The notes beneath the pieces are model-generated. The model saw only the letters and a list, made by a program, of their open reading frames with translations, was not told the DNA's origin and did no database searches. This document shows, in pieces, positions 1 through 8,783 of a DNA stretch of 45,296 nucleotides. This DNA is from Tidjanibacter sp. (lineage in GTDB: Bacteria > Bacteroidota > Bacteroidia > Bacteroidales > Rikenellaceae): NCBI GenBank assembly GCA_017503465.1, contig JAFVSY010000123.1, forward strand, positions 1 to 45,296, in the 5' to 3' direction. A program made the position numbers and the translations under genes. Positions within the stretch are counted from its first letter, which is position 1. Each line of letters starts with the position of its first letter.

Positions 1-28
1 ATACTAATGTTTTAAAAACTATACAGTT

Positions 29-301
29 ATGACAAAAGCAGACATTGTAAACAACATCGCCAAACAGACCGGCGCAGAGAAAGTTCTCGTACAGGAGATT
101 GTAGAGGCTTTTATGGAGAATGTTAAAGGTTCGCTCATCGAGAACGAGCCCGTATATTTGAGGGGTTTTGGTAGCTTCATCATCAAGGAGCGTGCTCAGA
201 AGGTTGCTCGCAACATTTCGAAGGGTACCACCATCACCATCCCTGCTCACAACATCCCCGCTTTCAAGCCCGCAAAGAGCTTCGCTGGCAAGGTAAAATA
301 A
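29..301 (+). CDS. HU-family DNA-binding protein
   Basis: A 90-residue HU/IHF-family histone-like protein that binds and bends DNA as a dimer in the nucleoid. The whole sequence fits the family: an N-terminal helical dimerisation part starting MTKADIVNNIAKQTG, the conserved beta-arm entry LRGFGSFIIKER at about residues 45-56, the DNA-clamp segment rich in R, N, S and T, and the C-terminal IPAFKPAKSFAGKVK. Length is the usual 90. The start is the first ATG, with an A-rich leader and no Shine-Dalgarno sequence. It is followed after 33 bp by a tiny basic ORF, probably in the same transcript, which ends at the terminator near 460-502. HU versus an IHF-like paralogue cannot be separated from sequence alone. 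Confidence 0.96.
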   Translation: MTKADIVNNIAKQTGAEKVLVQEIVEAFMENVKGSLIENEPVYLRGFGSFIIKERAQKVARNISKGTTITIPAHNIPAFKPAKSFAGKVK

Positions 302-334
302 GAGATTGACAAACCCTATTAAAACTTTAAGATT

Positions 335-430
335 ATGCCAAACGGTAAGAAGAGGAAAGGCCCCAAAATGGCTACCCACAAACGTAAAAAACGCTTGCGT
401 AAAAATCGTCACAAACACAACAAGAAATAG
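335..430 (+). CDS. tiny basic protein, AURKAIP1/COX24 (mS38)-like
   Basis: A 31-residue ORF starting MPNGKKRKGPKMATHKRK and ending RHKHNKK; more than half of it is Lys, Arg or His. It resembles the very short basic proteins that sit beside HU and RNase G in Bacteroidales and are annotated with the AURKAIP1/COX24 C-terminal domain, the family of mitochondrial small-subunit protein mS38. That relationship is recalled from family knowledge, not computed. The context (HU upstream, strong terminator 30 bp downstream) and the highly patterned composition argue for a real gene. A ribosome-bound role is inferred from composition and the mS38 similarity. Confidence 0.8.
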   Translation: MPNGKKRKGPKMATHKRKKRLRKNRHKHNKK

Positions 431-459
431 GTTGTCGGTTTACCTTTAACTAAAAAAAT

Positions 460-502
460 AGAGCCTGAAAGCCTACTCAATAGGTCTTCGGCTCTGTTTT
501 TT
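460..502 (+). terminator. intrinsic terminator after HU and the basic peptide
   Basis: A long hairpin: arm AGAGCC...GCCTA at 460-475 pairs with TAGG...GGCTCT at 481-495 (two small internal mismatches, loop CTCAA), followed by GTTTTTT. It lies between the tiny basic ORF and RNase G, so RNase G probably has its own promoter. Confidence 0.85.
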
Positions 503-539
503 AGTTTGAGGGGGATAGGCCGCCCTATGTGCTTTTTGT

Positions 540-2087
540 ATGAACAGAGAACTAATTGTTGAAGTTACCGCCTCGGAGGTTACCATTGCTCTGGTTGAGG
601 ACAAGCAACTCGTTGAGTTGAGCAAGGAGGCCTGCAAAAGCGGTTTCGCAGTTGGCGACATCTATCTGGGCAAAGTGCGTAAGATTATGCCCGGACTCAA
701 TGCCGCCTTTGTCAATATCGGCCACGAAAGGGACGCTTTTATTCACTATCTGGACCTCGGTCCCCACTTCACTTCGCTCCACAAACTTGTGGCCGGACTT
801 TCGACAAAGAAGAAAAACGTGCGATTTGAGAGCATCAGGCTCGACCAGTCGCTCCCCAAGAGCGACAAACTGTCGAACCACATTTCGGGCGGACAGCCCA
901 TTATGGTGCAGATTGCCAAGGAGGCCATCAGCACCAAAGGCCCAAGACTTACGGCCGACATCTCTCTGGCAGGTCGCAACGTAGTGTTAATTCCGTTTTC
1001 CAACAAAATATCCATATCGCAGAAAATTCGTTCCACGGCCGAGAAGAAGAGGCTCAAAAAGATTGTCGATAGCGTATTGCCCAAGAACTACGGTGTGATT
1101 GTGCGCACCGCGGCGCAGGGCAAGAGTGATGTAGACATCGAGCAGGACATTCTCTCACTCATCAAGAAGTGGGAGCAGGCTTTGGAGGGAATAAAAACCA
1201 AGGTGCCGCCCACACAGTTGCTCAGCGAGATGAGCAGGGCAAACACCATCATCAGGGATTCGCTCAATAGTTCGTTCAACGCAATCCACGTGAACGACGA
1301 GGCCATATACAACGAAATCAGGGAGTATGTGAAGGTCATTGCTCCCGAGAAACTCAAGATTGTCAAGCTCTACAAGGGTTCGCAACCCATCTTTGACAAC
1401 TTCGACATTTCGCGCCAAATCAAATCGCTCTTTGCCAAGTATGTGTCGCTCAAGAGGGGTGCCTACCTCATCATCGAGCACACCGAGGCCCTGCACGTCA
1501 TTGACGTCAATAGTGGCAACCGTGCGAAGGTTGCCGACGACCAGGAGAGCACTGCTATGGATGTTAACCTCTCGGCTGCGGCCGAAATCGCCCGTCAGTT
1601 GCGCTTGCGCGATATGGGCGGTATTGTGATAGTGGACTTCATCGACCTGCACAAGGCCGAGAACCGTCAGAAGCTCTACGAGGAGATGCAAAAGCTTATG
1701 GCCGGCGACAAGGCCAAGCACACCATCCTGCCTCTGACCAAGTTCGGACTTATGCAGATTACTCGCCAGAGGGTGCGCCCCGAGGCCATCAGTAAGGCCG
1801 AGGAGACCTGCCCCACGTGTGGTGGCACGGGCAAGATTTCGCCCTCCATCTTGGTGGACAAGCAGATTGAGAACCAGATTGCCTACTATGCCATTGAGAA
1901 GCGTATGCGCTCGTTGAGGGTTGTTGCCAACCCCATTTTGGCTGCCTACCTGAAGGAGGGTGGTCTTAGGAGCATACGCCGCAAGTGGTGCAGACGTTAC
2001 CTGTGTAGGGTGAAGGTGGTTGTAGATCAGTCGTTGGGCATTGTGGACTACAAGATTGCCGACCGCAAGAATAAGGAACTCAAATAG
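540..2087 (+). CDS. rng: ribonuclease E/G family endoribonuclease
   Basis: A 515-residue RNase G-type endonuclease for rRNA/mRNA processing in the cytoplasm. An S1 RNA-binding domain is at about residues 36-125 (GDIYLGKVRKIMPGLNAAFV). The catalytic DNase I-like fold carries the two metal-binding Asp motifs, IDVNSG (D322) and IVDFID (D366). A zinc-link CPTCGGTG follows (C424, C427). Length is close to E. coli RNase G, and the long RNase E-type scaffold is absent. A terminator separates it from HU, and mfd follows after 162 bp. One of the few GATC sites in the window lies near its 3' end (2025-2028). Confidence 0.96.
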   Translation: MNRELIVEVTASEVTIALVEDKQLVELSKEACKSGFAVGDIYLGKVRKIMPGLNAAFVNIGHERDAFIHYLDLGPHFTSLHKLVAGLSTKKKNVRFESIRLDQSLPKSDKLSNHISGGQPIMVQIAKEAISTKGPRLTADISLAGRNVVLIPFSNKISISQKIRSTAEKKRLKKIVDSVLPKNYGVIVRTAAQGKSDVDIEQDILSLIKKWEQALEGIKTKVPPTQLLSEMSRANTIIRDSLNSSFNAIHVNDEAIYNEIREYVKVIAPEKLKIVKLYKGSQPIFDNFDISRQIKSLFAKYVSLKRGAYLIIEHTEALHVIDVNSGNRAKVADDQESTAMDVNLSAAAEIARQLRLRDMGGIVIVDFIDLHKAENRQKLYEEMQKLMAGDKAKHTILPLTKFGLMQITRQRVRPEAISKAEETCPTCGGTGKISPSILVDKQIENQIAYYAIEKRMRSLRVVANPILAAYLKEGGLRSIRRKWCRRYLCRVKVVVDQSLGIVDYKIADRKNKELK

Positions 2088-2193
2088 GCGGGCACATAGG
2101 GCTGTGAGCGCAATTTCGGCCACCCGCCCAGAAGTCCCAGAGGCCCCAGTCAGATTTGGACCACTGAGCCCACTGGGAGAAAAAGAAAAAATA

Positions 2194-2221
2194 TTTACTA
2201 ATTACTCTTTACTCTTTACTA
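2194..2221. repeat. heptamer tandem array (TTTACTC type), 4 units
   Basis: Four head-to-tail 7-mers in the rng-mfd gap: TTTACTA, ATTACTC, TTTACTC, TTTACTA. It is one of several heptanucleotide arrays of differing sequence in the intergenic regions of this window. Confidence 0.75.
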
Positions 2222-2233
2222 ATTAGAAGAGGT

Positions 2234-2251
2234 CGTTAGACGTTAGACAAT
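2234..2251 (+). repeat. CGTTAGA heptamer pair abutting the mfd start
   Basis: Two CGTTAGA units followed by CAAT, ending inside the mfd start codon. The same 18 nt occurs in coding orientation just upstream of the leftward gene starting at 15918 (15927-15944). Confidence 0.7.
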
Positions 2252-5200
2252 GAAGAAAGAGAAGGTGCAATCTTCGCCCCTGAAGGAGATTGTGGCACGT
2301 GCGGCACGTGTGGCCGAGGTGGCACAACTCCGTGAGGCCATCGAAGGTCGAACTGTTGCAGAGGTATCCGCTCTGGCCGGTTCGGCCTTTGCTCTCTATG
2401 CTATGGCTGTGGCGCAGAGGGTGGGTGGTCTGCACCTCTTTGTGATGGACGACAGGGATGCAGCCGCCTACTTGTGCAGCGACTTCTATGCCTTGGCAGG
2501 CGAGGGGGTGGAGGTGTTGTTCCTCCCTTCAAGTTACAAGCGTTCCATTCGCTACGGGGCCGAAGACCAATCGGGCGAGGTGCAACGCACTGCCGCCCTG
2601 GAGGCTGTCAGGGGGTGTGGTGGCACCGACAAGGTGTTGGTGGTCTGCACCTACCCCGAGGCTTTGGCCGAGAAGGTGGTGTCGCAGGCGGAGGTGGACT
2701 CCTCGGTGTTGCGCATCGACAGGGGCCAGCGAATTGCTATGAGCGAACTCCAGCAGAGGGTGGAGGAGTTGGGCTTCGAGAGGGTTGATTTTGTCCACGA
2801 GCCCGGCCAATACTCAATGCGTGGTGGTGTGTTCGACATCTTCTCCTACTCCGAAAACCGCCCCTTCAGGCTCGACTTCTTTGGCGATGAGGTGGACAGC
2901 GTGCGTCGCTTTGACCTCTCCTCGCAACTCTCCACCGAGAGGGTGGACAGTGTGTCGGTGGTCCCCAATCTGAAGAACTTTGGGGGCGAGCAGAAGGAGT
3001 CGTTGGCGGAGTATGTGGGCGATGGGGCCGTGTGGTGGCTCAAGGACCTCGACTACACTCTCGGCCGACTTGACGACATCAGGCGCAAGCTGCTGGCCGA
3101 TAGCGACACCCCCGAGGAGGATGCCGCCAGGGTAACCTCGGCAAAGGCTTTTTTGGCCGACACGGAGGGTGCGCCTATGGTGTTGGCAAAGCCTTCGGGC
3201 CGCAGGAGTGCGGAGGTGCAGGTGAGGTTTCAGACCGCACCGCAGGCCGCCTTCAACAAACAATATGACCTGCTGGCCGACGACATTGAGGGTAGGGCCT
3301 CGCAGGGCTACACTACCTACATCCTCTCCGAGAACCACGCCCAATTTGAGAGGCTCGAAAATGTGCTTGCGGCCACCCATCGCAAGGCTCGCTTTGAGCC
3401 GCTGAAAGCCACTCTCCACGAGGGCTTTACGGACCGCAAACTGAGGGTTAGCCTCTACACCGACCACCAAATCTTCGACCGCTACCACCGCTACCAACTG
3501 CGTGGTGGCATCAACAATCGCGAGAGTCTTACCATTGCCGAACTCAACCAACTCCAAGTGGGCGACTATGTTGTCCACATCGACCACGGCGTGGGCCGCT
3601 TTGGCGGACTTGTGCACACTGTGGAGAACGGCAAGGAGCAGGAGTCGGTCAAGTTGGTCTACAAGGATGGCGATGTGCTACTGGTGAACGTGCACTCGCT
3701 CCACCGCATTGCCCGCTACAAGAGCAAGGAGAGCGACACCCCACCGAGGGTCTACAAACTCGGCACGGGTGCTTGGCAGAAGATGAAGGAGGCCACCAAA
3801 AAGGCGGTCAAGGATATTGCAAGGGAGCTCATTAAACTCTATGCCGAGAGGAAGGCGAGTGGTGGCTATCGTTTCTCGCCCGACGGCTACCTGCAACACG
3901 AGTTGGAGAGTTCGTTCCGCTGGGAGGAGACCCCCGACCAGCAGAAGGCTGTGGAACTTGTGAAGTCCGATATGGAGTCGGGCGAGCCGATGGATAGGCT
4001 TGTGTGTGGCGACGTGGGCTTTGGCAAGACGGAGGTGGCTGTGAGGGCTGCGTTCAAGGCCGCTTGCGACAGCAAGCAGGTGGCGGTGTTGGTGCCCACA
4101 ACCATCCTCTCGTTGCAACACTACCGCACCTTTGCCGAGCGTATGAGGGGCCTGCCCGTGAGGGTGGACTACCTCTCCCGCACACGCTCCACAAAGGAGG
4201 TGAAGCAGATACTGGCCGACCTGGAGGCAGGGCGCATAGACATAATCGTGGGTACCCACAAACTGCTCGGTAAGGACGTGAAGTTTAAGGACTTGGGCTT
4301 GTTGATTATTGACGAGGAGCAGAAGTTTGGTGTCTCTGCCAAGGAGAAGTTGCGCCAAATGAGTGTGAGCGTGGACACCCTCACGCTGACCGCTACGCCC
4401 ATACCGCGCACCCTGCAATTCTCGCTTATGGGTGCGAGGGACCTCTCGGTAATCTCCACTCCGCCTCCCAACCGACAGCCCATCATCACCGAGTCGCACA
4501 CCTTCGACGAGGCCATCATATCCGAGGCTCTCGACTATGAACTCGGCCGTGGCGGTCAGGTCTACTTTGTGCACAACAGGGTGGAGGACATCGAGCGCAT
4601 TGCCGCCATTGTGAAAAAACTGCGCCCCGAGGCGAGGGTGGCGGTAGGCCACGGACAGATGCAGCCGCAACAGTTGGAGAAGATTGTGATGGACTTCATC
4701 TACGGCGAGTATGACGTGCTGGTGGCCACCACCATCATTGAGAACGGCATTGATATTCCCAACGCCAACACCATAATCATCAACAACGCCCAGAACTTCG
4801 GCTTGAGCGACCTGCACCAACTGCGAGGCAGGGTGGGTAGGAGCGACAGGAAGAGTTTTTGCTACCTGCTCTCGCCACCCGACGAACTCCTCACAAGTGA
4901 GGCAAGGCGCAGGCTGAGGGCCATTGAGGAGTTTTCAGAGTTGGGCTCGGGCTTCAACATTGCTATGCAGGACTTGGACATCAGGGGTGCGGGCAACCTG
5001 CTGGGTGCCGAGCAGAGCGGTTTTATTGCCGATATGGGATTTGAGACCTACCAAAGGATACTCTCCGAGGCGGTGGCCGAACTGCGTGCCGAGGGCGTGG
5101 AGGGGCTGTCGGAGGTGGTTGGCGAAGGTGTTGAGGGTGAGCAACAAGCGGCAGAGTCACAGGAGGAGATTCTCTACGTGTCGGACTGCCAAGTGGATAC

Positions 5201-5663
5201 CGATGTGAGTGCTATGTTGCCAAACAGCTATGTGAGCCAACCGGCCGAGAAATTGCGCCTCTACCGTAGGCTTGACGGCATCACCGATGAGGCCGAAATG
5301 GAACGACTTGTGGCCGAGTTGGAGGACCGCTTTGGTCGTATGCCCAAGGAGGCGAGGGCGCTGGTGGATGTGGTGCGCTTGCGCTGGAGGGCTATGGGCC
5401 TGGGCATTGAGAAGGCCAAGGTGAAGAACGGACTGATGCTGCTGTGGTTCCCGAGCGACGGTCGCTCGCCCTACTACAAGAGCTACACCTTTGGGGCAAT
5501 CCTGAGATATGTGAGCCGCAATCCTGCAAAATTTGTTCTCAAACAGAACAATAATAAGGTCTATTTGACGGTTAGAAATGTGGAGGACCTTGGTGCTGCG
5601 TGCGACACGCTCGATGCGGTGAAGGCAGCCATTGTGTCCGAAAAATCCACCTCCGCCGAGTAG
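2250..5663 (+). CDS. mfd: transcription-repair coupling factor
   Basis: A 1137-residue Mfd. It is a DNA translocase that removes RNA polymerase stalled at lesions and recruits UvrA. The N-terminal third is the UvrB-like module (PGQYSMRGGVFDIFSY). The RNAP-interaction (CarD-like) domain starts near residue 436 (VGDYVVHIDHGVGRFGG). The RecG-like motor has Walker A GDVGFGKTE near residue 587, a DEEQ box at 688-691, TATPIPRTL, and a helicase C domain with QLRGRVGRS. The TRCF C-terminal domain (YRRLDGITDEAE) follows. Length is normal for the family. The start is the ATG at 2250, directly after the CGTTAGA repeat, and a hairpin terminator follows the stop. Confidence 0.98.
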   Translation: MKKEKVQSSPLKEIVARAARVAEVAQLREAIEGRTVAEVSALAGSAFALYAMAVAQRVGGLHLFVMDDRDAAAYLCSDFYALAGEGVEVLFLPSSYKRSIRYGAEDQSGEVQRTAALEAVRGCGGTDKVLVVCTYPEALAEKVVSQAEVDSSVLRIDRGQRIAMSELQQRVEELGFERVDFVHEPGQYSMRGGVFDIFSYSENRPFRLDFFGDEVDSVRRFDLSSQLSTERVDSVSVVPNLKNFGGEQKESLAEYVGDGAVWWLKDLDYTLGRLDDIRRKLLADSDTPEEDAARVTSAKAFLADTEGAPMVLAKPSGRRSAEVQVRFQTAPQAAFNKQYDLLADDIEGRASQGYTTYILSENHAQFERLENVLAATHRKARFEPLKATLHEGFTDRKLRVSLYTDHQIFDRYHRYQLRGGINNRESLTIAELNQLQVGDYVVHIDHGVGRFGGLVHTVENGKEQESVKLVYKDGDVLLVNVHSLHRIARYKSKESDTPPRVYKLGTGAWQKMKEATKKAVKDIARELIKLYAERKASGGYRFSPDGYLQHELESSFRWEETPDQQKAVELVKSDMESGEPMDRLVCGDVGFGKTEVAVRAAFKAACDSKQVAVLVPTTILSLQHYRTFAERMRGLPVRVDYLSRTRSTKEVKQILADLEAGRIDIIVGTHKLLGKDVKFKDLGLLIIDEEQKFGVSAKEKLRQMSVSVDTLTLTATPIPRTLQFSLMGARDLSVISTPPPNRQPIITESHTFDEAIISEALDYELGRGGQVYFVHNRVEDIERIAAIVKKLRPEARVAVGHGQMQPQQLEKIVMDFIYGEYDVLVATTIIENGIDIPNANTIIINNAQNFGLSDLHQLRGRVGRSDRKSFCYLLSPPDELLTSEARRRLRAIEEFSELGSGFNIAMQDLDIRGAGNLLGAEQSGFIADMGFETYQRILSEAVAELRAEGVEGLSEVVGEGVEGEQQAAESQEEILYVSDCQVDTDVSAMLPNSYVSQPAEKLRLYRRLDGITDEAEMERLVAELEDRFGRMPKEARALVDVVRLRWRAMGLGIEKAKVKNGLMLLWFPSDGRSPYYKSYTFGAILRYVSRNPAKFVLKQNNNKVYLTVRNVEDLGAACDTLDAVKAAIVSEKSTSAE

Positions 5664-5675
5664 AAAAAGGGCCCT

Positions 5676-5697
5676 TAGGTATAAAATACCTATCTTT
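5676..5697 (+). terminator. intrinsic terminator after mfd
   Basis: TAGGTAT (5676-5682), loop AAA, ATACCTA (5686-5692), then TCTTTTT. The stem is short and AT-rich but perfect, 13 bp after the mfd stop. Confidence 0.6.
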
Positions 5698-5720
5698 TTC
5701 GTGGTCGGGGTGATTTTTTG

Positions 5721-5751
5721 TTTGAAAAAACCATAAAAAACCCGATATTTG
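5721..5751 (+). promoter_or_regulatory. Bacteroidetes-type promoter of the envelope cluster
   Basis: TTTG at 5721-5724, a 19 nt spacer, then GATATTTG at 5744-5751. This matches the Bacteroidetes consensus TTTG-N19-21-TAnnTTTG with one mismatch in the -7 box. Predicted start is near 5758, giving a leader of about 42 nt before the barrel gene at 5800. Confidence 0.7.
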
Positions 5752-5799
5752 CAAAATCTGACCGAAGGTCAATTTTCGGCAGTGTAATCAAACAGAGAA

Positions 5800-7110
5800 A
5801 TGAAGTTGAAAAAAATCATATTGGGAGTGATGGGTGTGGCAATGCTGATGCTGTCGCAGGGCTCTGCTTTCGGCCAATCGAGCAGCCTTAACACCTACTC
5901 GCCCTACACCTTCTATGGCATTGGCGATATTCACGAAGAGGGTATTGCCGTAACAAGGGCTATGGGTGGCGCATCCATCGGCTTCCGCAACCCCTTCTAT
6001 GTGAACGTAACCAACCCCGCATCGTATAGCTCGGTGAGGAGCAACTCCTTCCTCTCCAACTTCGATATGGAGGGTCAGAACTTCTATGCCCGCACCTCGA
6101 GTGCAAAGACGAGTTTCAACACCTTCAACATCAGGGATATTGCAATGTCGTTCCCGCTTATCAAAAATATGGGCGTGGGCTTCAGCGTTACCCCCTACAG
6201 TTCGGTGGGCTACAGGGTGCAGTATTACGACAACAGCCCCGTGGTGCAGGCCGGCATTGGTCAGATGCTCCGTGCCTACTCCGGTTCGGGCGATGTTACG
6301 CAGTTCAAACTCGGCTTGGGCTATGAGGTTGCGAAAAACCTCTCACTCGGTGCCGAGGTGATATACTACCACGGCCTCATCGAGAGGACCTACAACGCCA
6401 TCCCCACCGTGATTACGGGTGTGGGTAGCTATCAGACCCTCTCCGGACTCAAGTCCGAGTCGGTTAATAGTTTCTATGGTAAGTTTGGCGTGCAGTGGAC
6501 TCCGCTGGCAAGGCGCAACACGGTGCTGACCGTGGGCGCAACCTACCAGATGGGTGGCAAGATGGGTAACCAGGTGGAGGACCGCTTGGCCCAAAACTCC
6601 ACCCTTGCTCCGAATGTCTATGTCGTGGACGAGGTCTACACCTCCTCCTTCTCAATGCCAAATGTCTACGCGGTGGGCTTCTACCTGCACAAAGACAAGT
6701 ACAGCATTGGTGCCGACTATCAGTTTGCCGATTGGGGCACAAGGAACAAGCAGGACGTTACGGCCACACGCTCGTTCCGCAACACCAACACCGTGCGCCT
6801 GGGTGGTCAGTACACCCCCAACCCCGGCGATGTGCGCCACGCTCTGAAGAGGTGGACCTATCGTGCAGGTGTGAGGTGGAGCCAATACTACATCGTGCTC
6901 AACGACCAGCCCTTCGACGACGTGGCACTCACCTTTGGTGTGGGTGTGCCGTTGAGGATGACCGGCCTCTCCAACGTGAACCTCGGTCTGGAACTCGGCC
7001 AAAGGGGTACAATGAAGGCAGGGCTTTCGAGGGAGAACTACCTCAAGTTTACCATCGGCTTCAGCCTCTTCGGTGAGGACTACTGGTTTGTGAAGATGAA
7101 GTATGACTAA
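5800..7110 (+). CDS. outer-membrane beta-barrel protein (function unknown)
   Basis: 436 residues with a clear signal peptide (MKLKKIILGVMGVAMLMLSQ, cleavage probably after SAFG). The mature N-terminus has SLNTYSPYTFYGIGDI, a pattern I associate with Bacteroidetes outer-membrane barrels of the OMPP1/FadL/PorV-like kind. The rest alternates short aromatic and glycine-rich strands (VTPYSSVGYRVQYYD, LGLGYEVAKNLSLGAEVIYY, FTIGFSLFGEDYWFVKMKYD). It is the first gene of a five-gene rightward cluster with a TPR protein, LptC-like lipoprotein, CNNM protein and periplasmic foldase. That context suggests a role in envelope assembly or transport. No substrate can be named. Confidence 0.8.
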   Translation: MKLKKIILGVMGVAMLMLSQGSAFGQSSSLNTYSPYTFYGIGDIHEEGIAVTRAMGGASIGFRNPFYVNVTNPASYSSVRSNSFLSNFDMEGQNFYARTSSAKTSFNTFNIRDIAMSFPLIKNMGVGFSVTPYSSVGYRVQYYDNSPVVQAGIGQMLRAYSGSGDVTQFKLGLGYEVAKNLSLGAEVIYYHGLIERTYNAIPTVITGVGSYQTLSGLKSESVNSFYGKFGVQWTPLARRNTVLTVGATYQMGGKMGNQVEDRLAQNSTLAPNVYVVDEVYTSSFSMPNVYAVGFYLHKDKYSIGADYQFADWGTRNKQDVTATRSFRNTNTVRLGGQYTPNPGDVRHALKRWTYRAGVRWSQYYIVLNDQPFDDVALTFGVGVPLRMTGLSNVNLGLELGQRGTMKAGLSRENYLKFTIGFSLFGEDYWFVKMKYD

Positions 7111-7218
7111 CCTCCCAATTTGCCCGTGCGTGCAACTTTTTGGGACCGATGTGCGTCAAATGTGTAAGAGACGGAAACAAAACAAAATATAACAACAAAA
7201 AATAAACAGACAAAAGAG

Positions 7219-8778
7219 ATGAAGAAAATCGTACTCAAATCGATGGTTGTGCTGTCGCTTGTGCTGGCAGGCACGATGGGGACCACCTCTTTGATGGCCC
7301 AAACACAGGAGCAAACCCAGGTAGTGGAGACTCCCGCCGAGAAGAAGGCTCGTGAGAAAGCCGAGAAGAAGGCTGCAAAAGAGGCCGAGAAGGCTCGCAA
7401 GGCTCGTGAGAAGGCCGTGAGGGATAGTTTGAAGCAGGTGGAGAAGATCCAGAAACTTATCGCTGCACAGCAGGCTGCCGCAGAGAAGAGTGGTGCCGCA
7501 CAGCCCCAGCAGGCTCCCGCAACCACCTTTGGTCCCGAGTGGGGCGAGAACGCAACCGCACAGCAGAGGGAGGAGAATGTTAAGACCTTCAACTTCTTCC
7601 AGGATGCCTACAACAACAAAGACTACGACAAGGCTTTGGAGTATATGTACACCCTGATTCAGAACTGCCCCAAGGCTCGTAGCTCGGTCTATGCCAACGG
7701 TTCGAACATCTACCGCAACAAAATCGCTCGTAGCAAATCGCTTGAGGAGAAGGCTGCCAACATCGACTCGCTGATGAACCTCTACGACTACCGCTTGCAG
7801 GCATTTGCCGATGACAAGCAGTATGGCGAGGTCTACATCACCAAAAACAAAGCAAAGGATTACTACAAATATCGCGCTGAGGACAAGCAGGGTATGCTCA
7901 AACTCTTCCGTAGGGGTATTGAGATTGACCCCGAGATTGACGCTACCTTCATCAACCAGTACTTCACCGTGCTGGTGGAGGAGTATGAGGCTCTGAACGT
8001 GGAGACCGACCACTTTATGAACGAGTATGAGTACTTGGCAGAGAAGATGGATAAGGTTACCGATGAGGAGGCAAAGACCTCGTTTGATGCACTGCTCATC
8101 AAGTCGGGTGCTGCCGATTGCGCCAACCTCGAGCAGATTTTCTCGGCTCGCTTGGAGAACAACTGGAACGATGCAAAGCAGGTTGAGAAGGCCTTTAAGT
8201 TGATGGCTCGCAACCACTGCGAGAGCGACTTCTTCCTCGCCGTTGGTGAGAAGTACTACGAGCAGGCTCCCTCGACCAACACCGCACAGTTGCTCAGCAA
8301 GGTCTATGAGAACAAGAAGAACTTTGAGAAGGCCCTCCACTTCCTCGTTGTAGCAATGGAGAGCGAGAGCGACCCCGAACTCAAAGCAAACCTTTGCGTT
8401 CAGATTTCGGGTACCCAGCTTGCTGCCGACAATGCTCGCGAGGCTGCCGCTTATGCCAAGAAGGCTATCGAGTACAATGCCAACAATGGTTCGGCCTACA
8501 TCTGCCTTGCACAGGCTTATGCTACCGGTTCCAACGCTTGCGCCGACTTCGACAAGCAGACCGTCTTCTGGTTGGCTTATGACTTGGCTGCCAAGGCTCG
8601 TGGCCTCTTCGAGGGTAACGAGGACCAGCAGGCTATGGCTGCAACCCTTATGAGCACCTACAGGGAGTACTTCCCCGGTCAGTCGGATTGCTTCTTCCGT
8701 GGTCTGACCGAGCAGGGCGCTGCCTACACCGTTAAGTGTGGTTGGGTGAGCGGTACCACCACCGTTAAGTACAAATAA
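7219..8778 (+). CDS. periplasmic TPR protein with TolA-like charged helix
   Basis: 519 residues. Signal peptide MKKIVLKSMVVLSLVLAG... ends near LMAQ. Residues about 33-95 are a Lys/Ala/Glu-rich stretch (EKKAREKAEKKAAKEAEK) predicted to be a long charged helix or coiled coil, like TolA domain II in composition. An Ala/Gln/Pro linker (AAQPQQAPATTF) follows. The rest is helical with TPR-like repeats (for example FFQDAYNNKDYDKALEYMYTL and ALHFLVVAMESESDPELKA). It is 5 bp upstream of the LptC-like gene, so very probably co-transcribed. An anchoring or assembly role in the periplasm is inferred. I do not recognise a specific named orthologue. Confidence 0.8.
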   Translation: MKKIVLKSMVVLSLVLAGTMGTTSLMAQTQEQTQVVETPAEKKAREKAEKKAAKEAEKARKAREKAVRDSLKQVEKIQKLIAAQQAAAEKSGAAQPQQAPATTFGPEWGENATAQQREENVKTFNFFQDAYNNKDYDKALEYMYTLIQNCPKARSSVYANGSNIYRNKIARSKSLEEKAANIDSLMNLYDYRLQAFADDKQYGEVYITKNKAKDYYKYRAEDKQGMLKLFRRGIEIDPEIDATFINQYFTVLVEEYEALNVETDHFMNEYEYLAEKMDKVTDEEAKTSFDALLIKSGAADCANLEQIFSARLENNWNDAKQVEKAFKLMARNHCESDFFLAVGEKYYEQAPSTNTAQLLSKVYENKKNFEKALHFLVVAMESESDPELKANLCVQISGTQLAADNAREAAAYAKKAIEYNANNGSAYICLAQAYATGSNACADFDKQTVFWLAYDLAAKARGLFEGNEDQQAMAATLMSTYREYFPGQSDCFFRGLTEQGAAYTVKCGWVSGTTTVKYK

Positions 8779-8783
8779 GAGTA

